A stretch of DNA of 37,339 nucleotides from Virgibacillus alimentarius. GTDB taxonomy: Bacteria > Bacillota > Bacilli > Bacillales > Amphibacillaceae. Position 1 is the stretch's first letter; every line of letters begins with the position of its first letter. Shown here in pieces: positions 17,380 to 25,864 of the stretch. The notes under the pieces were generated by a model, which worked only from the letters and a program-made list of their open reading frames with translations, had not been told where the DNA came from and did not search any database. The DNA lies in the NCBI RefSeq assembly GCF_000709085.1, contig NZ_JFBD01000043.1:1-37339 (forward strand). The letters are read 5' to 3'. The position numbers and the translations under genes were made by a program.

Positions 17380-17975
17380 CACTTGATACACAATTCATGA
17401 CAATGATTTTTATGATTGTAGGTGGATTTTACTTAGGGATAGCAAGAGATACGTTTCGTCGCTTTTCTCCATACTGGAAGAAAAAAACATGGCTCACTTA
17501 TGTATTGGAGAGCAGTTTTTGGCTGACGCAAACATTCCTATTATTTTATGTTTTATTTAAGGTGAACGGCGGGGAACTGAGGGTTTATGTATTTCTTGCA
17601 TGTTTATTAGGATATTCCATGTACAAGGTCATGGCAGCCAATCTATACCAAAAGGCATTGGAAAAGATAATTAGCATGTTGAGAGCTATATGCCGCTTTT
17701 TTGCAAGAACTGTACAAGCATTGCTAATTACACCGCTGCGCTGGATTGTTAGGATGGTTATAACACTATTTTTAACACTGATGCAGCTGATATTATCCAT
17801 CATCTTTTTTTTATTTAAAGTTATATATACGCCAATCAAGTGGATTTTTCAATTGATCTATCGCTTACTTCCAAAAAAAATGCAAAAAATATTGCACAAA
17901 ACAGCAGGATTTTATAGTATAATAAAGAATATATATATAAAATTGGAGAAGTATATTCCGTTTAAGAGGAGGTAG
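17376..17975 (+). CDS. yabQ: YabQ, spore cortex membrane protein
   Basis: A 199-residue membrane protein with hydrophobic segments near 5-25, 45-62, 68-85 and 110-145 and a basic C-terminal region. It matches YabQ, localised to the forespore outer membrane in B. subtilis and required for cortex synthesis. The N-terminal block FMIVGGFYLGIARDTFRRF is conserved. It overlaps yabP and ends seven bases before divIC, so sporulation and division genes share one transcript here. Confidence 0.9.
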   Translation: MTLDTQFMTMIFMIVGGFYLGIARDTFRRFSPYWKKKTWLTYVLESSFWLTQTFLLFYVLFKVNGGELRVYVFLACLLGYSMYKVMAANLYQKALEKIISMLRAICRFFARTVQALLITPLRWIVRMVITLFLTLMQLILSIIFFLFKVIYTPIKWIFQLIYRLLPKKMQKILHKTAGFYSIIKNIYIKLEKYIPFKRR

Positions 17976-17982
17976 TGGCCTA

Positions 17983-18357
17983 ATGCCAAAGAAGAATGTT
18001 ACAAGATTAGACTCGAACTATATGCAGCAATATGATGCTTATATGGAAAGAAAACAGAGAAAGAAGCAACGCTTAATCCGCCGTCTTGTACTATTTTCTA
18101 TCATAACTGTTATTGCTATAGGGAGCATGGCTACCTTCCATATTAAACAGCGTGTACTTCAGGCGGAGAAAAGTGAAGAATATCATCACATGGAAGAAAA
18201 ACTAGCATCCTTAGAACAAAAAGAAAAAAATTATAAAGAAGAAATTGAATTGCTAAATGATGAAGAGTACGTTCTGGAAATAGCACGAACGAACTATTTT
18301 TTCTCTAAAAAGGGAGAATTAATCTTTAAGATCCCTGATGAGGAGCCATCCTATTGA
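17983..18357 (+). CDS. divIC: DivIC, septum formation protein
   Basis: The 124-residue bitopic protein has a basic cytoplasmic N terminus (about 1-37), one membrane helix (about 38-55: VLFSIITVIAIGSMATFHI) and an external coiled coil with heptad-like Leu/Glu/Lys pattern (about 62-95), ending in the family block YVLEIARTNYFFSKKGELIFKIP. DivIC works with DivIB and FtsL at the division site. GAGGAGG precedes the ATG. The promoter of yabR overlaps its stop codon. Confidence 0.95.
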   Translation: MPKKNVTRLDSNYMQQYDAYMERKQRKKQRLIRRLVLFSIITVIAIGSMATFHIKQRVLQAEKSEEYHHMEEKLASLEQKEKNYKEEIELLNDEEYVLEIARTNYFFSKKGELIFKIPDEEPSY

Positions 18358-18383
18358 CACCCTTTTATAAGCTTATGTATACT
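18354..18383 (+). promoter_or_regulatory. Sigma-A promoter of yabR, overlapping the divIC stop
   Basis: A perfect TTGACA (18354-18359) contains the divIC TGA stop; TATACT (18378-18383) follows after 18 bases. Transcription would start near 18390 and give a leader of roughly 110 bases. Confidence 0.8.
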
Positions 18384-18502
18384 ATAGAATAGTGGGACTA
18401 TATTTTGAGCCTTAGAATATATTTGAATTCTAAAGCTTAATAATATATAGAATATGGCAAAGGCCATGTCTTTCAAAAATTTTAAGGAGGAGCATTTTTT
18501 TT

Positions 18503-18886
18503 ATGTCAATCGAAGTAGGCAGCAAGCTGCAGGGAAAGGTAACTGGTATCACAAATTTTGGGGCGTTTGTCGAGCTTGGAGACAAAAAAACTGGACTTGT
18601 CCACATTAGTGAGGTTGCCGATAATTATGTTAAGGACATTAATGAGCACTTAAGCATTGGAGATGAAATTAAGGTTAAAGTCATTAATGTTGAAAAGGAC
18701 GGTAAAATTGGTTTATCTATTAAGAAAGCAAAAGATAAACCAGTACGTCAAAAAAGTGCTCGTGAACGCACTGAAAATTTTGAAGCGAAGATGAATCGTT
18801 TTCTTAAAGATTCTGAAGACCGTTTAGCCTCTTTAAAGAAGCACACGGAATCCAGACGCGGAGGTCGAGGTGCTAAAAGAGGATAG
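18503..18886 (+). CDS. yabR: YabR, S1-domain RNA-binding protein
   Basis: The 127-residue product has one S1 RNA-binding domain (about 1-75: GSKLQGKVTGITNFGAFVEL, TGLVHISEVADNYVKDI, IGDEIKVKVINV, GKIGLSIKKA) and a basic tail rich in Arg, Lys and Gly. It belongs to the general stress protein 13/polynucleotide-phosphorylase-like S1 family; the target RNA is unknown. AAGGAGGAGC lies upstream. It has its own promoter, structured leader and strong terminator, so it is a single-gene unit at the end of the division cluster. Confidence 0.92.
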   Translation: MSIEVGSKLQGKVTGITNFGAFVELGDKKTGLVHISEVADNYVKDINEHLSIGDEIKVKVINVEKDGKIGLSIKKAKDKPVRQKSARERTENFEAKMNRFLKDSEDRLASLKKHTESRRGGRGAKRG

Positions 18887-18928
18887 CAATTGCTGTCTAT
18901 AAGGATGCTCTATTATAAATCATAAACC

Positions 18929-18976
18929 AAAGAAAGCAGATATCACCAATTTTACGTGATATCTGCTTTCTTTTTT
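18929..18976 (+). terminator. Strong terminator of yabR
   Basis: An 18-base-pair perfect stem (18929-18946 with 18956-18973; left arm AAAGAAAGCAGATATCAC) and a nine-base loop, followed by a T run. One of the strongest hairpins in the window. Confidence 0.93.
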
Positions 18977-18985
18977 ATCGAATCA

Positions 18986-19014
18986 AAAAAACTGCCTGAA
19001 GGAAGCAGTTTTTT
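18986..19014 (-). terminator. Terminator of tRNA-Met
   Basis: AAAAAACTGC and GCAGTTTTTT form a ten-base-pair stem with a nine-base loop just beyond the tRNA 3' end on the minus strand. T runs on both strands let it stop transcription from either direction. Confidence 0.85.
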
Positions 19015-19037
19015 AATATGCAAGCAAATGATGGAAA

Positions 19038-19111
19038 TAGCGGCGGAGGGGATCGAACCCACGACCTTACGGGTATGAACCGTACGCTCTCGCCAGCTGA
19101 GCTACGCCGCC
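19038..19111 (-). tRNA. trnM: tRNA-Met (CAT), elongator
   Basis: Read on the minus strand, the gene begins GGCGGCGTAGCTCAGCTGGC and has the anticodon stem TACGG/CCGTA around loop TTCATAC (anticodon CAT). The acceptor stem GGCGGCG/CGCCGCT ends with a G-U pair and discriminator A73. It resembles the Bacillus elongator tRNA-Met, not the initiator (no CGCGGGG start) nor the lysidine tRNA-Ile. CCA is not encoded. The T stem GTGGG/CCCTC contains a U-U mismatch at 50-64. B. subtilis also has tRNA genes between yabR and spoIIE. Confidence 0.95.
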
Positions 19112-19130
19112 AAAATTGAACACAAAAGAT

Positions 19131-19159
19131 ATCATACATGAGAAATTCATTTGTGTCAA
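19131..19159 (-). promoter_or_regulatory. Sigma-A promoter of tRNA-Met
   Basis: On the minus strand, a perfect TTGACA (19159-19154) and TATGAT (19136-19131) are spaced by exactly 17 bases. Transcription would start about a dozen bases before the mature tRNA 5' end. Confidence 0.88.
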
Positions 19160-19361
19160 GAACAAAGAAAAATTTGATAGAGAAAGTATAAAAGCTTCGA
19201 CATATTTCCGGGGAAATAATTCTATCTTCGTGAAAACTTTAGATTAATCATGTCTGTGATCTAAACAACGTAGACATAACGAAGCAGAAACCATTCATTT
19301 ATGTTGAATGGTGCGTGTCTCTTAGAAAGAAGTCGAACGATTTTTCTATCACGCTTACTTG
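19160..19361. other. Upstream part of the spoIIE control region
   Basis: The 307 bases between the tRNA and spoIIE contain no gene. The left end holds the tRNA promoter and the right end the spoIIE promoter. AGTCGAACGA at 19331-19340 resembles a Spo0A box (TGTCGAA). The remaining bases show nothing I recognise. Confidence 0.5.
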
Positions 19362-19396
19362 TTTTGACAAAAAAAGAATAGAGTTTGTGATTTAAT
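19362..19396 (+). promoter_or_regulatory. Spo0A-activated promoter of spoIIE
   Basis: TTGACA (19364-19369) and TTTAAT (19391-19396) are separated by 21 bases, too far for ordinary sigma-A use but the known arrangement of Spo0A-activated spoIIE and spoIIG promoters. TTTTGACAAA at 19362-19371 is, on the other strand, a perfect Spo0A box TTTGTCAAAA overlapping the -35. Confidence 0.8.
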
Positions 19397-19418
19397 ATAT
19401 GCAAGAGGAGGGCTTTAT

Positions 19419-21869
19419 ATGATGGATTCAATTCCTAGAATGGAAACAAAGACATTTGAAGTAAAAAATAATTATTTAAGTAAGTTGTGGAGGAAAATCC
19501 CCGCTAACTTTAAATCTATTATGCTTGAGAGAGGGTGGCTGTTTTACATTGTAGGATTTCTCTTAGGAAGAGCTATCATATTATCCGTTGTATCACCCTT
19601 TGCAGTTGCCTTTTTAGCAACAATGTGGTTTGTGCATAGAGAGAAGTCTGCAAAGGTAATGCTTGCGGTGCTTGCAGGTGCACTTAGCTACAGTATGACA
19701 CATGGCGTGTTCATATTGTTGGCAATGTTTGTTTTTATATTTTTAGCAGCGATGTTCAAAAATGCAAAAAACGTACAGATAAAAATTCCGTTTATCGTTT
19801 TTATATCTACCGCTGCACCGCGTTTATTTCTATATTCTATTTCCGATAAACTTACCTCCTACGAATGGCTGTTACTAGCCGTAGAAGGTGTCTTGGGATG
19901 TGTTCTAGTATTAATATTTATGCAAAGTATCCCTTTAATATCACCAAAAAGGTATAAACCTACATTAAAAAATGAAGAAATTGTTTGTATGATTATTTTA
20001 ATCGCTTCTATATTAACAGGAACGATTGGCTGGGAAATTTATGGGGCATCGTTGGAACAAATTTTTTCACGTTATTTTGTACTGATACTTAGCTTTGTCG
20101 GCGGAGCTGCAATAGGTTCTACAGTTGGGGTTGTGGCAGGATTAATTCTATCATTAGCAAATGTAGCAAATTTATATCAAATGAGCCTGCTTGCTTTTTC
20201 AGGATTATTGGGTGGCCTTCTAAAAGAAGGAAAAAAGGCTGGTGTCAGTGTTGGTTTATTGGTCGGGACATTTTTAATTGGTATTTACGGGGAAACATCA
20301 GCGATCGGTTCTTCATTCATCGAATCTTCCATAGCCATTATTTTTTTCTTTTTAACACCAGCAAGCTGGATTAAGAAACTTTCCAGGTATATTCCTGGAA
20401 CAGAGGAATACTCAAATGAACAAGAACAGTATTTGCAAAAAGTCCGCAATGTAACTGCTAAACGGGTAGAACAGTTTTCGAATGTATTTGAAGCTTTATC
20501 AAAAAGTTTTACGACATCGGAGGAAAATTTACTTGAAGAACAAAATGTGCAGCGGGAAACCGATTACTTCTTAAGTCAGGTAACGGAAAAAACCTGTCAA
20601 ACCTGTTTTATGAAAGATCGCTGTTGGCAAAAGCAATTTGATAAAACATACGCAATTATGGAAGATTTGAAAAATGATATTGCCGATGGGCATGAACCGA
20701 ATCGGAAGTTAGTTCACAAGTTTGAAAATCACTGTGTAAAATCAAAAAAGGTTATCGATACGGTAAAGGAGGAAATGTCCTTTTTTGAGGCGAATCAAAA
20801 ATTAAAAAAACAAGTAAAGGAGAGTAAAAGACTAGTCGCAGATCAACTGCAAGGTGTATCAGAGGTGATGGAGGATTTTTCTAAAGAAATTTTAAAAGAA
20901 AGGAAGCACCATGAACAACAAGAGGTACAAATTATAAATGCATTAAAGAAAATGGGAATAGAGCTAGAAAAATTGGATGTTTTCCAACTAGAAAAGGGGA
21001 ATGTGGATATTGAAATGACCGTATCCTTTTATAATTATCATGGAGAGGCTTCCAAATTAATTGCTCCGGTACTATCTGATATATTAAATGAAATGATTAT
21101 CGTAAAAGAAGAAGAAATTTCGCCTTTTCCTAATGGGTACTGTTTCCTTGCCTTTGGTTCTGCAAAGGAATTTGTTATTGAAACTGGGGTTGCAAATGCG
21201 GCTAAGGGAGGTGGATTAATCTCCGGGGATAGCTACACAACGATAGAGATTGGTGCGGGTAAGTATGCAATGGCAATTAGTGATGGTATGGGGAATGGGG
21301 AACGAGCAAATGAAGAAAGTGGTGAGACACTACGGTTATTACAACAAATTTTACAGACAGGTATCCCAGAACAAGTAGCTATCAAATCGATAAATTCGAT
21401 TTTATCTTTACGAACAACTGATGAAATGTTTGCCACGCTAGATCTTGCTGTAATTAACCTGCACAATGCTTTTGTTAGATTTCTGAAAATTGGTTCGACA
21501 CCTAGTTTTATTAAACGGGGGGATAAAATATTAAATATAGAAGCCAGTAACTTACCGATGGGGATTATTCAGGAATTTGATGTAGATATAGTGAATGATC
21601 AATTAAAGGCAGAGGATCTATTAATTATGATGAGTGATGGAATTTTTGAAGGTCCAAAAAACATTCAAAATATGGATATGTGGATAAAGAGGAAAGTTCG
21701 CGAAATGAAAACCGACGATCCTCAAGAAGTAGCTGATTTGCTATTGGAAGAAGTAATACGTACAAGATCAGGTGAAATCGGGGATGATATGACGGTGCTT
21801 GTAGCCAAAATTGTTAAAAATACACCAAAGTGGTCCTCCATTCCGTTTTACGGAGAAGAGGCAAAATAA
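19419..21869 (+). CDS. spoIIE: SpoIIE, stage II sporulation PP2C phosphatase
   Basis: SpoIIE dephosphorylates SpoIIAA, freeing sigma-F in the forespore, and also assists polar septation with FtsZ. The 816-residue product has a hydrophobic N-terminal third (about ten membrane segments, 40-320), a central region (about 330-590) with a cysteine cluster near 392-401 (TCQTCFMKDRCW), and a C-terminal PP2C domain with SGDSY (near 603), ISDGMGNG (near 620), MSDGIFEG (near 738) and GDDMTVL (near 788) as metal-binding motifs. AGAGGAGGG precedes the ATG at 19419; the ATG at 19422 is an alternative. Length is close to the 827 of B. subtilis. Confidence 0.97.
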   Translation: MMDSIPRMETKTFEVKNNYLSKLWRKIPANFKSIMLERGWLFYIVGFLLGRAIILSVVSPFAVAFLATMWFVHREKSAKVMLAVLAGALSYSMTHGVFILLAMFVFIFLAAMFKNAKNVQIKIPFIVFISTAAPRLFLYSISDKLTSYEWLLLAVEGVLGCVLVLIFMQSIPLISPKRYKPTLKNEEIVCMIILIASILTGTIGWEIYGASLEQIFSRYFVLILSFVGGAAIGSTVGVVAGLILSLANVANLYQMSLLAFSGLLGGLLKEGKKAGVSVGLLVGTFLIGIYGETSAIGSSFIESSIAIIFFFLTPASWIKKLSRYIPGTEEYSNEQEQYLQKVRNVTAKRVEQFSNVFEALSKSFTTSEENLLEEQNVQRETDYFLSQVTEKTCQTCFMKDRCWQKQFDKTYAIMEDLKNDIADGHEPNRKLVHKFENHCVKSKKVIDTVKEEMSFFEANQKLKKQVKESKRLVADQLQGVSEVMEDFSKEILKERKHHEQQEVQIINALKKMGIELEKLDVFQLEKGNVDIEMTVSFYNYHGEASKLIAPVLSDILNEMIIVKEEEISPFPNGYCFLAFGSAKEFVIETGVANAAKGGGLISGDSYTTIEIGAGKYAMAISDGMGNGERANEESGETLRLLQQILQTGIPEQVAIKSINSILSLRTTDEMFATLDLAVINLHNAFVRFLKIGSTPSFIKRGDKILNIEASNLPMGIIQEFDVDIVNDQLKAEDLLIMMSDGIFEGPKNIQNMDMWIKRKVREMKTDDPQEVADLLLEEVIRTRSGEIGDDMTVLVAKIVKNTPKWSSIPFYGEEAK

Positions 21870-21875
21870 GTTTGT

Positions 21876-21918
21876 GGCTGATATTCCATAGCTAGGTTAG
21901 GTGAATATCAGTCTTTTT
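21876..21918. terminator. Terminator of spoIIE, possibly bidirectional
   Basis: CTGATATTC and GAATATCAG flank a loop of about 16 bases, followed by TCTTTTT. The stop codon of a possible minus-strand small gene lies within it. Confidence 0.75.
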
Positions 21919-21991
21919 GCCTGTTCACTCCCTTCTTCCTCAACCGCTGATTTGTATTTTCCACAGTTAATAGATCGATAATAAATGCCAA
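21908..21991 (-). CDS. Possible 27-residue small protein, function unknown
   Basis: On the minus strand GGAGGAGGAGG (rc of about 21992-22002) stands in front of a TTG with seven bases between the first GGAGG and the TTG. From there 27 codons read to a TGA. The peptide would begin MAFIIDLLTVENTNQ and end in a basic segment LRKKGVNRQKD, i.e. a hydrophobic start and a basic tail. I recognise no family. No good minus-strand promoter was found. The strong ribosome site is the main reason to list it; a chance reading frame is quite possible. Confidence 0.25.
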   Translation of the reverse strand: MAFIIDLLTVENTNQRLRKKGVNRQKD

Positions 21992-22068
21992 ACCTCCTCC
22001 TCCTTTCTATGTATAAATTCTTCCCTTTTTGTCGATGATGGTGATGGAATAGTTGGGAGGTTTTTGGC

Positions 22069-22800
22069 GTGAAAAAAGGGACATTGAAACAGATATTGTT
22101 GGTAACAGATGGGTGCTCCAATAAAGGGGAAGATCCCGTTGCAACAGCAGCTTTAGCTCACCAGCAAGGAATTGCAGTAAACGTTATTGGTATTTTAGAT
22201 GATGATCAAACAGAAGATCCAGAAGGATTACAAGAAGTAGAAGATGTTGCATTGTCTGGGGGCGGGGTAAGCCAGATTGTCTATCAGGAATCTTTGGCAC
22301 AAACAGTTCAAATGGTAACCAAACAAGCAATGACACAAACATTGCAAGGGTTTGTGAATAATGAGTTAAAGCAAATTTTAGGCCCGAAACAAACACTTGA
22401 AGATTTGGATCCTGAAAAACGTGGAGAAGTTATGGAAGTTGTTGAGGATATGGGTGAAACATGTGATCTCGAGGTATTAGTATTAGTAGATACAAGTGCA
22501 AGTATGTATGATAAAATTGAAACAGTAAAAGAAGCATTAATTGATCTTTCTCTTAGCTTAAACGCAAGAATTGGCAGAAATCGATTTAGTATTTTTAGTT
22601 TTCCGGGCAGACGCAAGGACGTTGAACTTGTATTTGATTGGTCACCTAGGCTAGATGAAATTTCATCTGTTTTCCCGAAATTGACCAGTGGCGGAATAAC
22701 ACCAACAGGGCCAGCGATACGAGAGGCAATGTACCAATTTGGCAAGAAAGGCTTGCTAAGGAGCTTGAGAGATGAGAAATCAGGCATGGAAGAAGCATAA
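22069..22800 (+). CDS. yabS: YabS, von Willebrand factor A-like protein
   Basis: The 243-residue product matches B. subtilis YabS. Its N-terminal part (LLVTDGCSNKGEDPVATAAL, GIAVNVIGI) looks like the second half of a vWA fold, while the later part carries the MIDAS motif DTSAS at 141-145 and GGITPTGPAIREAM, like the first half. The order of vWA elements therefore appears rearranged, as in other YabS proteins. Its role is unknown. The GTG start at 22069 follows GGGAGG at 22055-22060. The end overlaps yabT by 29 bases, suggesting the two products work together. Confidence 0.88.
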   Translation: MKKGTLKQILLVTDGCSNKGEDPVATAALAHQQGIAVNVIGILDDDQTEDPEGLQEVEDVALSGGGVSQIVYQESLAQTVQMVTKQAMTQTLQGFVNNELKQILGPKQTLEDLDPEKRGEVMEVVEDMGETCDLEVLVLVDTSASMYDKIETVKEALIDLSLSLNARIGRNRFSIFSFPGRRKDVELVFDWSPRLDEISSVFPKLTSGGITPTGPAIREAMYQFGKKGLLRSLRDEKSGMEEA

Positions 22801-23701
22801 TATTGATATTAGACCAGGAACCGTTATTCAAGGGAAATGGCATAAAAATAGCTATTTAATAAAAAAGAAGCTTGGACAAGGTGCCATTGGTACAGTATAT
22901 TTGTGTGAAACAAATGGAAAACAAGCAGCATTAAAAATAAGTGAACAAGGTACATCTATGACGGTTGAGGTCAATGTACTAAAAGCGTTAAAAAAGGTCC
23001 AAGGAAATCGCCTTGGGCCTTATTTGCTTGATGTAGACGACTGGCAAATAACAAAACACAGAAAATATTCTTTTTACGTTATGGAATATTTACAAGGAGA
23101 AAGTTTGCCTTCCTTTATTAAGAAAAACGGAATGGAATGGATCGGTGTCTTCATCCTACAATTACTGGAAGATCTAGAGAACCTCCATCAATCCGGGTGG
23201 GTTTTTGGTGATTTAAAATTGGATAACCTACTTGTTGTCGCTTCACCACCAAGCGTACGATGGGTGGATGTTGGTGGAACAACACAAATGGGGAGAGCAA
23301 TTAAGGAATACACAGAGTTTTATGATAGAGGATATTGGGGTATAGGTTCAAGACGCGCTGAACCGAGCTATGATTTGTTCGCTCTTGTTATGGTTTTGCT
23401 GGAAGTGTTTTACCCTGATCGATTTTCCAAGTCTCCAAATCCAGAGCAAACCCTTTTCAAAAAAATAAATGGTGTTAAAGCACTTAGACCGTACAACTCA
23501 AGTCTAAAAAAGGCGATTTTAGGAAAGTATCAATCGAGTCGTGAAATGAAACGCGATATAACGCAAATATTGTCTAGCAGACAGAAAAGAAGGAGACCTA
23601 AAAGAGATAAGAATCAAGTAAACATATTGCCGTTCCTTATCGAATTGGGTGGGATATTATTACTTGCATTAAGTTATTACTTTTCATCTTTGCTATTTTA
23701 G
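22772..23701 (+). CDS. yabT: YabT, membrane-anchored Hanks-type serine/threonine kinase
   Basis: The 309-residue protein has the kinase loop GQGAIGTVY (35-43), Lys55 in AALKIS, the catalytic loop FGDLKLDN with Asp147 and a DVG in place of DFG (Asp166). Residues about 286-308 form one C-terminal membrane helix, so the kinase faces the cytoplasm. In B. subtilis YabT is a sporulation kinase that binds DNA and phosphorylates RecA and other proteins; the Lys/Arg-rich stretch before the helix (RQKRRRPKRDKN) could serve DNA binding. The ATG follows AAGGAGC inside the end of yabS. No extracellular PASTA domain is present. Confidence 0.92.
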   Translation: MRNQAWKKHNIDIRPGTVIQGKWHKNSYLIKKKLGQGAIGTVYLCETNGKQAALKISEQGTSMTVEVNVLKALKKVQGNRLGPYLLDVDDWQITKHRKYSFYVMEYLQGESLPSFIKKNGMEWIGVFILQLLEDLENLHQSGWVFGDLKLDNLLVVASPPSVRWVDVGGTTQMGRAIKEYTEFYDRGYWGIGSRRAEPSYDLFALVMVLLEVFYPDRFSKSPNPEQTLFKKINGVKALRPYNSSLKKAILGKYQSSREMKRDITQILSSRQKRRRPKRDKNQVNILPFLIELGGILLLALSYYFSSLLF

Positions 23702-23785
23702 TTTATATTTAAATTCTTTTATTAGAAGATGTAAAATAGGATATGATAGAATGAAGAGATAACTTAGTGGGGATGAATTCATACG

Positions 23786-25186
23786 ATGCAAAATAAAATT
23801 ATCACTTTTATGAAACAACATCATTTAATGAAGAAAAATAGCACGGTTTTAGTAGGCGTGTCTGGAGGACCTGATTCCATGGCACTACTTCATTTTTTAT
23901 GTTCCATACGCCAGGAATGGCATCTTGAATTAGTTGCTCTTTCTATTGACCATCAATTACGGGGGGAGGAAGCAAAAGAGGATCTCGACTATGTACAGAA
24001 AAAGTGTGAACAGTGGGGTGTCAAATTTGTAGGAACTTCTCTAAATGTACCAGCTTACATGCAAGAGAGACAAATTGGAACCCAAGTTGCCGCTAGAGAA
24101 TTACGATATCAGTTTTTTGAAAAACAAATGGATCTATTCAAAGCTGACTATTTAGCTCTTGGGCATCACGGAGATGATCAAATTGAGACACTGTTGATGC
24201 GTCTAGTGCGCTCAGCCACTTCAAGTGCATTTTCAGGTATTCCGGTTAAACGGAATTTTGCCTCTGGATTGATTATTCGTCCATTCCTATGTGTGACTAA
24301 AGCAGCTATAGAGGCATATTGTGATCACAATAAAATCATCCCGCAAATTGATCCGACTAATTATGAAACAAATTACACGAGAAATTATTTTCGAAAATAT
24401 GTACTTCCGTTATTAAAAACTCAAAATAATAATATACACACAACAATACAGCAATTAAGCGAGTCGTTGCAAGAGGATGAGACCTTTTTACAAGATGCTG
24501 CAACTAATATGTTTAACCATGTCTGTGAGTGGACTGAGGATGGCGAAGGAATTTCGTTCGAAATTGATTTATTTAAATCGTACCCACATGCTTTACAAAG
24601 ACGAGCCTATCATCTAATATTAAACTATCTATACGATAAAAAGCCTGGAAATTTATCTTATGTTCATGAGTCTCATTTTTTTGCTTTATTAGAAAATGAG
24701 AAAGGGAATTCTCAAATCGATTTTCCATCTAATTTGAAACTGGAAAAATCCTATCATAAACTAATTATTTACTTTAAAGATCAAGAATCCCAGACTTCCT
24801 CCATTAAAAAAACAATAAACCTGCCCGGAAAAGTAAATTTACAGAACGGATCAAAGATTATTGCTTCGTATACGAATATACTACCTGAAAAGCAAGATGA
24901 AAACATCTACATATGCGCCGCTGACAGGATTACTTTACCTTTACATATAAGAACGCGCCGGGCTGGTGATAGAATGAGTTGGAAAGGATTAAAGGGAAGC
25001 AAAAAAGTAAAAGATATTTTTATCGATGCGAAGATACCACGAATAAAAAGAGAGAAGTGGCCTTTAATCACCGATAATAAGGGAGAAATATTATGGCTTG
25101 TTGGTTTAAAGAAAGGAGAGCCAAAGCTAAAAACAGAAGAGGGTTCCTCGTATATTCAATTAAATTACCAAAAAGGCAACATGTAG
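23786..25186 (+). CDS. tilS: TilS, tRNA(Ile)-lysidine synthetase
   Basis: TilS attaches lysine to C34 of the CAU-anticodon tRNA-Ile so that it reads AUA and is charged with isoleucine; it is essential. The 466-residue product has the PP-loop SGGPDS at 26-31, followed by [19 protein letters not shown] (catalytic-domain block) and a C-terminal substrate-binding domain ending in IKREKWPLI and WLVGLKKGE. The ribosome site (GTGGGGA) is weak and distant. Ten bases separate it from hpt; in B. subtilis the two neighbours also lie together before ftsH. Confidence 0.95.
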   Translation: MQNKIITFMKQHHLMKKNSTVLVGVSGGPDSMALLHFLCSIRQEWHLELVALSIDHQLRGEEAKEDLDYVQKKCEQWGVKFVGTSLNVPAYMQERQIGTQVAARELRYQFFEKQMDLFKADYLALGHHGDDQIETLLMRLVRSATSSAFSGIPVKRNFASGLIIRPFLCVTKAAIEAYCDHNKIIPQIDPTNYETNYTRNYFRKYVLPLLKTQNNNIHTTIQQLSESLQEDETFLQDAATNMFNHVCEWTEDGEGISFEIDLFKSYPHALQRRAYHLILNYLYDKKPGNLSYVHESHFFALLENEKGNSQIDFPSNLKLEKSYHKLIIYFKDQESQTSSIKKTINLPGKVNLQNGSKIIASYTNILPEKQDENIYICAADRITLPLHIRTRRAGDRMSWKGLKGSKKVKDIFIDAKIPRIKREKWPLITDNKGEILWLVGLKKGEPKLKTEEGSSYIQLNYQKGNM

Positions 25187-25196
25187 GAGGACAAAA

Positions 25197-25745
25197 ATGC
25201 ATAACGATATTAAAGAAATACTAATATCTAAAGAGGCGATTGAAGCAAAATGTAAAGAAATTGGCCGTCAGCTCACGAAAGAATATGATGGGAAGTTTCC
25301 GCTTGCAATTGGTGTTTTAAAAGGAGCTATGCCTTTCATGGCAGACTTGTTGCGTTACATAGAAACAAATTTAGAAATGGATTTTATGGATGTTACAAGC
25401 TATGGAGATGCTATGCAGTCTTCAGGAGAAGTAAAGATAGTAAAAGACCTTAATACGAAAGTAGAAGGTCGTGACTTACTGATTATTGAAGATATTATTG
25501 ACAGTGGCTTAACACTAAAATATTTAGTGGATCTGTTTAAATACCGAAAAGCTAATTCAGTAAAAATTGTTACACTGCTCGATAAACCTTCCGGAAGATC
25601 AGCGGCTATTAAGGCTGATCTTATAGGATTTGAAGTACCTAATGAATTTGTAGTTGGATATGGTCTCGATTATCAAGAGAAATATCGAAACTTACCATAT
25701 ATCGGTGTGTTGAAACCAAAAATATATGGTGGGGAAGAAATATAA
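25197..25745 (+). CDS. hpt: Hpt, hypoxanthine phosphoribosyltransferase
   Basis: Hpt salvages hypoxanthine and guanine with PRPP to IMP and GMP. The 182-residue product has the PRPP-binding signature [13 protein letters not shown] (94-106) with Glu98-Asp99, [12 protein letters not shown] near 40-51 and the C-terminal [30 protein letters not shown] precedes the ATG. It is likely co-transcribed with tilS. In B. subtilis, hpt expression is helped by TilS protein and linked to ftsH, so this order is conserved. Confidence 0.96.
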   Translation: MHNDIKEILISKEAIEAKCKEIGRQLTKEYDGKFPLAIGVLKGAMPFMADLLRYIETNLEMDFMDVTSYGDAMQSSGEVKIVKDLNTKVEGRDLLIIEDIIDSGLTLKYLVDLFKYRKANSVKIVTLLDKPSGRSAAIKADLIGFEVPNEFVVGYGLDYQEKYRNLPYIGVLKPKIYGGEEI

Positions 25746-25864
25746 AAATAGGGTGCTTTAGAGGAATTAGAAAATAAGATTTTTATGAGGGAAATTAGTT
25801 GTATTAGAACTTTTTCCTATGGTACCATTTAATATAGTTTTTCCCGCTTGGGAGGAGGAAAGAA

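Noticed and set aside
22308-22787. 159-codon open frame on the minus strand
   Set aside because: It lies wholly inside yabS on the opposite strand; yabS is a recognised conserved gene and the shadow frame matches no family.
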